Assembly (NCBI GenBank): GCA_910578885.1
Contig: CAJTSH010000075.1
Coordinates: 1-8,519 of the forward strand
Direction: 5' to 3'
Source of the DNA: an uncultured Lachnospiraceae bacterium
GTDB lineage: Bacteria; Bacillota; Clostridia; Lachnospirales; Lachnospiraceae
Length of the DNA: 8,519 nt
The position numbers were made by a program, and so were the translations under genes. Every line of letters starts with the position of its first letter. Positions within the stretch are counted from its first letter, which is position 1. The notes beneath the pieces were generated by a model. The model was not told the origin of the DNA. It was given only the letters and a program-made list of their open reading frames with translations, and made no database searches. Below, one piece after another: positions 1 through 6,587 of the stretch.

Positions 1-2
1 AG

Positions 3-185
3 CAGGAGCTGTTTGCCAGCGGGGCGGAGGACGAGGTATATAAGATCTCAACAGGCATACCAAGGATGATCAGCCGCGTCTGTGAAAAGACCCTGCTGTA
101 TGCATACCAGCAGCAGAAACGTTTAGCGGATGAACATATGGTAAGGTTCGCTGCGGACCATGAGATGCCTGGAGGCATGGAATGA
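3..185 (+). CDS. ExeA/TniB-type AAA+ ATPase, C-terminal end (partial)
   Basis: Only the last 60 codons are in the window; the gene enters from the left in frame 3 and stops at TGA 183-185. The visible peptide contains TGIPRMISRVCEKTLLYAY, which matches the GxPRxIxxxC...LLxAY segment at the C-terminal end of ExeA/TniB-like AAA+ ATPases. In that fold the Arg of 'PR' lies in the sensor-2 helix. In Firmicute mobile elements such ATPases accompany a DDE transposase and act in target choice or transposase activation, as TnsC, TniB and IstB do. The transposase would be expected just to the left, outside the window. The Walker motifs are also outside, so activity cannot be judged. The stop overlaps the next ATG as ATGA, suggesting translational coupling. 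The family call rests on the C-terminal motif alone. Confidence 0.72.
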   Translation, partial: QELFASGAEDEVYKISTGIPRMISRVCEKTLLYAYQQQKRLADEHMVRFAADHEMPGGME

Positions 186-532
186 GCGGCGGGCCAGCAG
201 GAGGCATCCTGTTTCTGTGTACAGGCCCTGCGAAATGGGAGCCGGATGAAAGGAGATGGAGCGGGGAAATAAAAATAACCAGGCGCAGCGTAAGCATGGT
301 GGAGTTTATAATTTATGGGAGAAGCAGCTGTATGAACGGCATAGTTGGAAAATATATGAGTGGACAGTATATCTGTATTCCTGATATAAACGTGGGATGC
401 CCGCTGAGCAGATTTTCGGACATATTTTGGAATAAGCAGAGGCTGTCAGCACATATGCAGGAAGCAGATGCAGTAACAACAGCATATGCCCTGAAAGCAT
501 TATCTGAATATTTAGGCACAGACTGGCTGTAA
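182..532 (+). CDS. hypothetical protein, coupled to the ATPase gene, possibly frameshifted
   Basis: This 116-codon frame starts at the ATG of an ATGA overlap with the ATPase gene, a common arrangement for translational coupling. I do not recognise the family. The C-terminal half (from about residue 60) looks like real protein: IPDINVGCPLSRFSDIFWN, then a helical stretch ending in AYALKALSEYL. The N-terminal third (Gly/Pro/Cys-rich) looks much less natural. A second frame, 256-384, reads through residues such as VYNLWEKQLYERHSWKIYEW and joins smoothly to the good half if one base is skipped near 375-384. The ancestral gene may therefore have run in frame 1 and then frame 2, making the present copy a frameshifted remnant. 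The alternative is that the coupled 116-codon frame is the true gene. Confidence 0.4.
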   Translation: MSGGPAGGILFLCTGPAKWEPDERRWSGEIKITRRSVSMVEFIIYGRSSCMNGIVGKYMSGQYICIPDINVGCPLSRFSDIFWNKQRLSAHMQEADAVTTAYALKALSEYLGTDWL

Positions 533-606
533 CAGTATTTGACTATACGCAAAAAAGCTGTTAGGCGAAGTGTGCGTGGAGCGCGGACAATTTCATAAGG
601 GAGCAG

Positions 607-644
607 AAAAAAGCAGGCTGTCCGGGATACACCGGGCGGCCTGC
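607..644 (-). terminator. intrinsic terminator-like hairpin reading on the minus strand
   Basis: A 13-base stem GCAGGCTGTCCGG (613-625) pairs with CCGGGCGGCCTGC (632-644) around the loop GATACA, with two G-U wobbles. It is flanked on the left by six A (607-612). On the minus strand this reads as a GC-rich hairpin followed by TTTTTT, the classic intrinsic terminator form. No T-run follows on the plus strand. No minus-strand gene is evident to its right, so it may block antisense transcription leaving the integrase region, or be a relic of an element end. Confidence 0.55.
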
Positions 645-780
645 CTGCGAGTTGTGTATGGCCTGGGCGCAATTTCCGGCAAGGATACAAAATGCAGCAT
701 CCAGAGATGTCAGATAATTACTGGCCGCAGAATGGAGAAAGCTGTCCAGAAAGCTGCCGTAAACCGGGAGGTGAATAATT

Positions 781-849
781 GTGTATACAATTGGACCAGT
801 GACAGGAAAACGGGTAGGTTTGCGACAGCGAACGAGGTCAAATCTGTGA
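781..849 (+). CDS. possible 22-aa leader peptide upstream of the integrase
   Basis: GTG 781-783 is preceded by GGGAGGTGA (766-774), a near-perfect Shine-Dalgarno, at a six-base spacing. The frame gives 22 residues, MYTIGPVTGKRVGLRQRTRS then NL, and stops at TGA 847-849. It is basic, with five Lys/Arg residues. It lies 65 bases before the integrase start. It could be a translated leader, the decayed start of an excisionase-type gene, or a chance frame behind a Shine-Dalgarno left from a lost gene. The ribosome-binding sequence is the only strong evidence. Confidence 0.28.
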   Translation: MYTIGPVTGKRVGLRQRTRSNL

Positions 850-914
850 CATCTCATGAAGTTATTAACAGCAATGTATAGTAGTGGAAATTTAAGAAAG
901 GGGGCGCACACATC

Positions 915-2291
915 ATGCCAAGCGTAAAAAGGCGCGGGGACTCCTTCCGCATCATGGTATCCCTGGGGTATGGGATGGACGGGAGGCAGATACGCAAGAC
1001 GACCACATACACGCCGCCGGAGGGCGTCACGCCCGGAAAGGCAGAAAAACTGGCCACAGCCTTTGCCTACGAGTTTGAGAAGCAGTGCAGGGGCATGGTG
1101 AACTTCAATGAGAATATCCGCTTTTCAGAGCTGGCTGACTGGTATTACGACCAGATAGCGGTGCATAAGCTGAAGCCGATGACGCTCTATTGCAACAGGA
1201 AGATCATAGACACCTATGTCCTTCCGTACATCGGGAACATGAAATTAAAGGACATCAACACAGCCCGGATCGACAAGCTGTTCAACGAACTGTACCGGGA
1301 CGGGCGGAAGCGCGAGACCTACCGCCTGCGCAGTTCGGAATTGATACCGGAGGGGACGCGCAGGCCAGTATCCAGGAAGTCCGGCGTGAACCTGAACACG
1401 GTCAAAAGCTGCGTGGACGGCACTCCGGTGCTGAAAGACACGGCGCAGCGGCTGGCGGATGCTATCGGCAGGAAGCTGGGCGATGCATTCATCCGGGAAG
1501 AGGCAGGCGGCGGGCTGGACGTGGGCACCATCAAGCGCGTCCGCACGGCACTGTCACCAATTTTCTCCACGGCGGTGAAAAAGGAGCTGCTGCTGAAAAA
1601 CCCGGTCACCCATGCCACGACGCCCGGTTCGGAGCCAAAGGAGAAGGAATTCCTGGATGCGGGGCAGTGCCGGGAACTGCTCGGCTTCCTGCATGAGATG
1701 ACAAACCCGCAGCTTCCACGGGCAATAGAACTTTTACTTTATACGGGGCTGCGCGTGGGCGAACTGACCGCCCTGCACTGGAATGAGGTTGACCTGGAGA
1801 AAGCCACGGTAACCGTAAAATACAACCTTTACCGACTGGATGGCGAATACCGGCTTTCCACGCCCAAGACAAAGAGCAGCGCAAGGGTGGTGGCCCTGCC
1901 GCCGCAGGCGGTGAAACTCCTGCGAGAGCAGAGGGAATGGCAGGACAGGCGCAGGAAAGAAGTCGGGGATAAGTGGATTGACTGGGGAGCCGTGTTCACG
2001 GGGCAGTTCGGCGAATACATGAGCAAGAACTACATCAACCTGCAGTTTAAACGGCTTTTGAAAAAGCATGATTTTCCGGACATACACATCCACGACCTCC
2101 GCCACGCGAACGCCTCATTGCTGATAAACATGGGCATACCAACGAAAGTGATCTCCGAGCATCTCGGCCACTGTGACACCCGGACAACGGAAAATATCTA
2201 CGCCCATGTGTTTGCGGAAACGCTGGCGCAGACTTCGGACGCCATCAGCCAGGCACTGGCAGGGATAGACGGGGAAGAAATACGGCATTAG
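915..2291 (+). CDS. tyrosine recombinase/integrase with embedded Xre-like helix-turn-helix
   Basis: This 458-aa site-specific recombinase would integrate or excise the element through a covalent 3'-phosphotyrosine intermediate. The ATG is preceded by AAAGGGGG at a suitable distance. Residues 1-60 look like an arm-type DNA-binding domain, and a core-binding domain begins near residue 68 (FSELADWYYDQ). The catalytic domain spans about 245-440. Visible catalytic residues are Arg280 (LYTGLRVGEL), a Lys in STPKTKSSAR (318 or 320), His393 and Arg396 (HIHDLRHANA), His419 (EHLGH) and the nucleophile Tyr429 (ENIYAH). It is longer than Tn916-type integrases (about 400 aa) because residues 140-205 are inserted into the core-binding domain. 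Within them, SGVNLNTVKSCVDGTPVLKD followed by TAQRLADAIGRKLGDAF resembles an Xre/Cro helix-turn-helix. It appears intact. Codon use is GC-rich, unlike the genes to the right. A hairpin follows the stop. Confidence 0.93.
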   Translation: MPSVKRRGDSFRIMVSLGYGMDGRQIRKTTTYTPPEGVTPGKAEKLATAFAYEFEKQCRGMVNFNENIRFSELADWYYDQIAVHKLKPMTLYCNRKIIDTYVLPYIGNMKLKDINTARIDKLFNELYRDGRKRETYRLRSSELIPEGTRRPVSRKSGVNLNTVKSCVDGTPVLKDTAQRLADAIGRKLGDAFIREEAGGGLDVGTIKRVRTALSPIFSTAVKKELLLKNPVTHATTPGSEPKEKEFLDAGQCRELLGFLHEMTNPQLPRAIELLLYTGLRVGELTALHWNEVDLEKATVTVKYNLYRLDGEYRLSTPKTKSSARVVALPPQAVKLLREQREWQDRRRKEVGDKWIDWGAVFTGQFGEYMSKNYINLQFKRLLKKHDFPDIHIHDLRHANASLLINMGIPTKVISEHLGHCDTRTTENIYAHVFAETLAQTSDAISQALAGIDGEEIRH

Positions 2292-2307
2292 GCGGCATAG
2301 GCACAGA

Positions 2308-2356
2308 AAACACTAGGGTTCCCGCACAGGTACAGATGGCGGGAGCTTTGGTGTTT
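2308..2356 (+). terminator. long hairpin after the integrase gene, probable terminator
   Basis: An 18-base arm (2308-2325, ending in CTAGGGTTCCCGC) pairs with 2339-2356 (GCGGGAGCTTTGGTGTTT) around a 13-base loop. Pairing is complete if G-U pairs are allowed. The following sequence is T-rich but interrupted (ATTGGTTGTTT), so this is a weaker terminator by sequence than the one at 3522-3558. It starts 17 bases after the integrase stop. Hairpins at this place can also lie inside attachment regions, but I see no duplicated core. Confidence 0.6.
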
Positions 2357-2472
2357 ATTGGTTGTTTAAATCCCCAAAACGAGCCGGTACGAAGTGGGAC
2401 GAAACACATCTTGGAGTGCTACGAAACCGCATGAAACGGGGATTTCTCAACGATAGGAAACTCTATGAATGA

Positions 2473-3513
2473 TTGGAAGTGGTGCTTGAAAAGGAAAATA
2501 TCAATACCCTCGATGCAAAAGGTGAAGTGCTTCTTACCATTCTTTCCTCGCTGGCACAGGACGAGAGCCGCTCCATTTCAGAGAACTGCACATGGGGAAT
2601 CCGCAGGAGGTTTGAAACAGGAAAGCATAAAATGAGTACCAAGCGTTTCCTTGGCTATGATGCGGATGAAACGGGTAAGTTGGTAATCAACAGGCTGCAG
2701 AAGCCGATTGTAGTGCGGCTGTATCAGGAATTTCTGGATGGAAAAACAACGGATTACATTAAAAGGATTTTTGAAAAGGAAGGGATTAAGAACTGGGATG
2801 GAGGCACAAAGTGGCAGGCTACAACCTTAATGAGCATGTTGGAAAATGAAAAGTACAAAGGGGATGCTTTGCTGCAGAAAAGTTATACGGTGGATTTCCT
2901 CACCAAGAAACGGACGCAGAACAAAGGGGAAATTCAGATGTTTTATGTGGAGGATGACCATGATGCCATCATTTCAAAGCGGATATGGGAATGTGTACAG
3001 CTTGAAATAAAACGCAGGAAAAAGTATCTGGAGGAGCATGGGACAAACTCCTATTCCCACCGGCCGGAAAGCAATCCATTTGCATCCAAGATAATTTGCG
3101 GAGACTGCAGTAAGGTTTTTGCACGGAAAGGCTGGCGGAGCAGCACGGGTGTTGACCGTAAGGTATGGCAATGCAGCGAACGCTACAAGGTCAAAGGAGT
3201 CATGGGATGCGCCAACCGTCACGTAGAGGAAGAAACGCTGATAAAGGCTTATCTGATGGCTTGGAACGCACTGGTGGAGAACAGAGAGGATTTCATGGAG
3301 CAGTGGACGGAGCAGCTTCAGAGCGAGAACCTATTGGAAGGTTATCGAGCAGAGAAGTTCATAGAATACACCGATGGAGCAGAACCTTTGACACAGATGG
3401 ATACGGACTTCATGCTGAAAACACTGGACCACATCAAGGTTTTTGAGGATGGAACATTGTTGGTGGTGTTCTTGGACGGAACGGAGATTGAATGTAAAGA
3501 TGAAGAGGAGTAA
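2473..3513 (+). pseudogene. large serine recombinase lacking its N-terminal catalytic domain
   Basis: Residues 1-346 of this frame match a Tn4451/TnpX-type large serine recombinase from just before the long helix onward: EKENINTLDAKGEVLLTILS, then SSLAQDESRSISENCTWG. A recombinase domain follows (RRFETGKHKMSTKRFLGYD, then WQATTLMSMLENEKYKGDAL), and then a zinc-ribbon-like segment with Cys209, Cys212, Cys234 and Cys246. The roughly 120 residues that should precede, with the serine nucleophile and catalytic arginines, are absent. The frame opens with TTG immediately after an in-frame TGA (2470-2472). Upstream of that stop the same frame reads DRKLYE, which lines up with the RKLKE segment normally found just before this point. 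The gene is therefore a truncated relic rather than a new gene start. A product could still bind DNA but could not recombine it. A strong terminator follows. Confidence 0.85.
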
Positions 3514-3521
3514 GAAAAGAT

Positions 3522-3558
3522 GCCGATTGGGAGTTGCGATTCCTGATCGGCTTTTTTT
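3522..3558 (+). terminator. intrinsic terminator after the recombinase remnant
   Basis: GCCGATTGGGAG (3522-3533) pairs with TTCCTGATCGGC (3540-3551) around the loop TTGCGA, allowing G-U pairs, and is followed directly by seven T (3552-3558). It starts 8 bases after the recombinase stop. It separates the mobile-element relic from the AT-rich module that begins next. Confidence 0.88.
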
Positions 3559-3594
3559 CTTGCTCTTTTTCGGATAGTAAAATGTAGGTGGATG

Positions 3595-3603
3595 TGGTAA
3601 AAT
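3595..3603 (+). promoter_or_regulatory. extended -10 promoter candidate for the SEC-C/NACHT module
   Basis: TGGTAAAAT fits the extended -10 form TGnTATAAT with one mismatch. It lies 36 bases before the ATG at 3639 and 37 bases after the terminator, the right place for the module's own promoter. No good -35 hexamer sits 16-18 bases upstream, which is tolerated with an extended -10. Confidence 0.45.
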
Positions 3604-3625
3604 ATATAGCGTATTTGAAGTGAAT

Positions 3626-3633
3626 AGAGGTGA
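3626..3633 (+). promoter_or_regulatory. ribosome-binding site deciding the start at 3639
   Basis: AGAGGTGA lies five bases before ATG 3639. An in-frame GTG at 3630 is inside this site and so cannot be the start that it serves. Confidence 0.75.
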
Positions 3634-3638
3634 GTCGG

Positions 3639-4805
3639 ATGAATCCGTTAGCATATTTTAAGATATCTAATAATGAAGATTGCCCATGTGGAAGCGGAAA
3701 AAAATTTAAAGAATGCTGCAAAGGAAAACCAGATCAGCAGCTTATACAGAGCAAGAAACCTCCAGAAGTACAAATTATGGAGCAGATGAGAAAAGCTATG
3801 GTTAAATGCTGTATGCATCCCGACCAAAGCAATTGTAATGGTAAGATAAAAAATGCTCATGCACTGCAAAATAATAAAATCATATCATTACTCGCAGGGA
3901 CTGAACGCCATGTATATACTATGGATAAAAAACGACAACCACTTATTATACCTATTGAGGGCGAGGAACCGGAAGTGATGGTGGAGTTCTCCAAGGTTAG
4001 TGCGAATGATGCTACAACAGAAACTTGTTTTTGCGATAGACATGACAATATTGCCTTTGCTGTTATTGAAAAAGGAGCGCCAGATTTTGATGTAAATAGC
4101 GAACCAATGAAATTTGTCTATGCATATAAAGCCTTTATTTTTGAATACTATAAGCAGGAAGTTTCACATAAAATTTTTCAGCAATGTTTTAAGAAAAGAC
4201 CACCTGTTTTTCAACTACCGCAGATGGTTGGCTTATATAGAGTGTCGCAATTACGCTTGAAAGAGTTTGAACCTGTAAAGAGGCATTTCGATTCAGAGAT
4301 ATTGTCTGGCACATACAATGGAATAGAAACTTGTGTAATAACTATTCCAGAAAGAATTAATTTTGCGAATTATGCATTTATAGCACCGGATTATGATTTG
4401 AATGGTAGAAGGATAAAGCATACTAAAAAAGGTGTCATGCATCGAATTGCTATAACTGCTTTTCCAGAGGATACAAAGTCATACATACTGTTGAGTTGTT
4501 TATCTACTGAGAAACATATTTATGCCAAGTTTTTTGAACAAATAAATAATGCACCTTTAGAAAAAATCAAATATTATTTTTCAATGATTTTACCTTTATT
4601 TTCGGAGAATATGGTGTTAAGTCCGGTTCTTTGGAATAAGTGGGATGATGAAATAAAAATGGCGTTTACTTTTTATGCAAATCTGAATGGACAAACATTC
4701 AAAAGATACAGTATTGCAATAGGAATGGGACTGAGAAATGCAGCAAATAGTAAAGTTCCATTTGATTACAGTAAAAGAGGAAAAATAGATTTGTTTAAGA
4801 AATAA
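3639..4805 (+). CDS. SEC-C zinc-motif protein with further Cys/His clusters
   Basis: This is a 388-aa protein; the ATG is chosen over an upstream in-frame GTG because of the ribosome-binding site at 3626-3633. Residues 15-27 (CPCGSGKKFKECC) are a textbook SEC-C zinc-binding motif, with ligands Cys15, Cys17, Cys26 and Cys27. A second cluster follows: Cys57, Cys58, His60, Cys66 and then NAHALQ with His74. A third is CFCDRHD (Cys130, Cys132, His135). The spacing suggests a larger zinc-stabilised fold, possibly treble-clef or HNH-like, but I cannot show a nuclease active site. The remaining 240 residues are mixed helix and strand, with no signal peptide or membrane segment, so a cytoplasmic protein is expected. 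It is the first gene of the module, 81 bases before the NACHT gene on the same strand. A role as effector or nucleic-acid-binding partner in defence is inferred from context only. Confidence 0.85.
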   Translation: MNPLAYFKISNNEDCPCGSGKKFKECCKGKPDQQLIQSKKPPEVQIMEQMRKAMVKCCMHPDQSNCNGKIKNAHALQNNKIISLLAGTERHVYTMDKKRQPLIIPIEGEEPEVMVEFSKVSANDATTETCFCDRHDNIAFAVIEKGAPDFDVNSEPMKFVYAYKAFIFEYYKQEVSHKIFQQCFKKRPPVFQLPQMVGLYRVSQLRLKEFEPVKRHFDSEILSGTYNGIETCVITIPERINFANYAFIAPDYDLNGRRIKHTKKGVMHRIAITAFPEDTKSYILLSCLSTEKHIYAKFFEQINNAPLEKIKYYFSMILPLFSENMVLSPVLWNKWDDEIKMAFTFYANLNGQTFKRYSIAIGMGLRNAANSKVPFDYSKRGKIDLFKK

Positions 4806-4841
4806 AAGATTTTATTATCAAGAAACTTTCATAGCATGGAT

Positions 4842-4847
4842 TATAAT
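4842..4847 (+). promoter_or_regulatory. possible internal -10 box before the NACHT gene
   Basis: A perfect TATAAT lies 39 bases upstream of ATG 4887, in the 81-base gap between the SEC-C and NACHT genes. No recognisable -35 hexamer has proper spacing and there is no TGn extension. In such AT-rich DNA this could be chance; otherwise it would let the NACHT gene be expressed separately. Confidence 0.3.
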
Positions 4848-4873
4848 AAAAATACTTGCAGAAAATAATAGTT

Positions 4874-4880
4874 GGAAAGG
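4874..4880 (+). promoter_or_regulatory. ribosome-binding site deciding the start at 4887
   Basis: GGAAAGG lies six bases before ATG 4887. The in-frame TTG at 4872 overlaps this site and is therefore rejected as the start. Confidence 0.65.
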
Positions 4881-4886
4881 AAAAAC

Positions 4887-6587
4887 ATGGATAGAAATAC
4901 AATTGGAAATGAAATCGAGGCTGAAATAAATGCAAGCTATAGATATAAAAATTTGAGAGAACTTATAGATATACTGCTTTCAGTAATTATTCTGAAAACA
5001 GGAAAAAAGGAATTGGTAGGTATTGAAGAAAGACTGTATGTTTCCTTAGGTAAAATTTTTGATGGGGAGACTACTATAAATGATATAAAACTGTGTTTGT
5101 CTAATGTCATCAAGATAGAACCTCTTTTGAAAAAAATGATTTTACTTATTGATGAAGATGAATACGATAAGATAGTACAAGAGAATTTGGGTTTAGCACA
5201 TGTAATTACTCAATTAGGTCTTAATCCAGATAATAAGAAATTAGATCGAAAGCCAGAGGACTATTTGTGCGATGGTAATTATATGGAACATGTAGCAAGA
5301 TCATATGCATTAAGAAATAGTGAGTCGCACACATATGTAGGTTGGACACGAAGAGAAATATATACCAATTTGGATAGTGTGCTGATAACTTGTTTAAGAG
5401 CAGTAGAAATAAATAAAAAGGCATTGATCAGTAATCTGAAAAAGAAGAGTATTAATAATGAATTGAATATTGAAAATTACTTAAATGAGATTACACAGCA
5501 ATTAAAAAAAAGAATGTCTAGATTTATTCATATAAGGGGAGAAGAGAATTTTTCTGTATTGGGTAGCTATGTTATCGAATATCAGGATGATACATCTGAT
5601 TCTAGGAGGAGAAAAGGTACTGTTGAATACTTAAGAGATAATAGTATACCAGAACGAAGGATGATGATATGGGGCGAAGCTGGTATGGGAAAGACTACGA
5701 CATTAGAATATTTAACATACATGGATGCAAAAAAAAGATTGAAAGATTCAAACTATAATATTCCCGTATTAGTTTTATTGGGAGTTATGACAAAAGCCAC
5801 GTATACAATAAAACAGTATATATGTGATAAACTTGATATTGGGGTAGATATATGTGAATCTCTTTTAGAAGAAGGAAAAATCAATCTATTTTTGGATGGT
5901 TTAAATGAAATACCAGCTGATGCAGGCGGCAATTTAAAAACTTTAAGAATGCGCGAGATAAAGCAATTACTTAGAGATTATCCCAAAACATTTATTATAA
6001 TTACTAATCGTCCACAAGATACTAGGGATTTTAATAATGTGCCAATTTTTAATTTGATAAAATTATCTAAAGAAGAAATGAGAGATTTTATTAAAAAAAA
6101 TGTAGATGAAGAAGACGTGAAAGAACTTTTGTTTACCTCAATTAATGGAAGTGAGAGATTTGTGCAAATAATAAATACGCCATTGATCTTATCGAGGTTA
6201 ATAGAGATTGTGCGATATAAGAAGGAAATTCCACATAGTGAAGGTGAAATTATCGCTGAATTTCTGAACTGCTTATTGGCAAGGGAAAAAGAAGAAAAAC
6301 AGGATGCACGATTGGATATAAAGCGAATAATATACCTTTTGAGAATGATTGCATTTGAGAGTCTTGAAAAGAAAGAAGCAAATTCAGGAATGACAGAGTC
6401 AGAGGTACTGAAGTATTGTTCTAAAAGTATGGATACATATAGATTTCAGTATGATGCATTATATGCATTAGATATAGTTTTGCAATTAGGTATATTAGAA
6501 AAAAGAGAAGATTTATATGTATTTTCGCATCAGGCATACCAGGATTACTATTATGCTATGGAAGAATTGGCGGTGATACAGTCTTGA
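4887..6587 (+). CDS. HEPN-like-NACHT NTPase (bacterial NLR-like, putative anti-phage)
   Basis: This 566-aa STAND-type NTPase has a helical N-terminal domain (about 1-185) containing LRNSESH, i.e. Arg143-Asn-x3-His148, the R-x4-H form typical of HEPN ribonuclease domains. A linker follows, then the NACHT domain (about 255-400): Walker A GEAGMGKTT (263-271), Walker B NLFLDGLNEI (333-342) and a sensor-1 type strand FIIITNRPQD with Arg375. The helical and winged-helix region contains TPLILSRLIEI (431-441) and FSHQAYQDYYYA (546-557), equivalent to the FxHxxxQEYFAA box of NACHT proteins. The protein ends nine residues later, where one-chain relatives continue into a sensor domain. That part appears to lie in the next gene, which overlaps by four bases. 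Bacterial NACHT proteins are known to sense phage and trigger abortive infection. The HEPN assignment and the RNase effector role are inferred from the motif. The gene is AT-rich, unlike the integrase region, which fits transfer. Confidence 0.85.
   Translation: MDRNTIGNEIEAEINASYRYKNLRELIDILLSVIILKTGKKELVGIEERLYVSLGKIFDGETTINDIKLCLSNVIKIEPLLKKMILLIDEDEYDKIVQENLGLAHVITQLGLNPDNKKLDRKPEDYLCDGNYMEHVARSYALRNSESHTYVGWTRREIYTNLDSVLITCLRAVEINKKALISNLKKKSINNELNIENYLNEITQQLKKRMSRFIHIRGEENFSVLGSYVIEYQDDTSDSRRRKGTVEYLRDNSIPERRMMIWGEAGMGKTTTLEYLTYMDAKKRLKDSNYNIPVLVLLGVMTKATYTIKQYICDKLDIGVDICESLLEEGKINLFLDGLNEIPADAGGNLKTLRMREIKQLLRDYPKTFIIITNRPQDTRDFNNVPIFNLIKLSKEEMRDFIKKNVDEEDVKELLFTSINGSERFVQIINTPLILSRLIEIVRYKKEIPHSEGEIIAEFLNCLLAREKEEKQDARLDIKRIIYLLRMIAFESLEKKEANSGMTESEVLKYCSKSMDTYRFQYDALYALDIVLQLGILEKREDLYVFSHQAYQDYYYAMEELAVIQS
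6569..6576 (+). promoter_or_regulatory. Shine-Dalgarno inside the NACHT gene serving the overlapping TTG start
   Basis: GGCGGTGA matches seven of eight bases of GGAGGTGA and lies seven bases before TTG 6584. It supports true translation initiation at this unusual start codon, and argues for two separate polypeptides. Confidence 0.55.

Larger units (their letters stand above)
533..914. other. mostly non-coding stretch upstream of the integrase gene
   Basis: No gene of normal size is convincing here. What can be seen: a six-base inverted repeat TAACAG (530-535) and CTGTTA (558-563) around the stop of the preceding ORF; a strong GC hairpin at 613-644; a direct repeat AAAGCTG around 738-757; and a tiny ORF behind a perfect Shine-Dalgarno at 766-849. 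I found no -35/-10 pair with good spacing ahead of the integrase. TATAGT at 877-882 is the best -10-like hexamer, but nothing resembling TTGACA lies 16-18 bases before it. Element ends or integrase arm sites could lie here, but no boundary can be fixed from one copy. Confidence 0.5.

Noticed and set aside
570..881. A 103-codon plus-strand frame before the integrase
   Set aside because: Its GTG start has no ribosome-binding site, it runs straight through the 613-644 hairpin, and the peptide shows no family-like pattern.
1190..1696. A 168-codon frame overlapping the integrase, and several minus-strand frames under it
   Set aside because: These are shadows of a GC-rich gene whose own frame carries every catalytic residue of a tyrosine recombinase.
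2362..2440. Upstream frame reading GTKWDETHLGVLRNRMKRG, resembling an internal recombinase segment
   Set aside because: The similarity to the TKW...LxN...KG region of serine recombinases is too weak to claim a duplicated fragment by eye.
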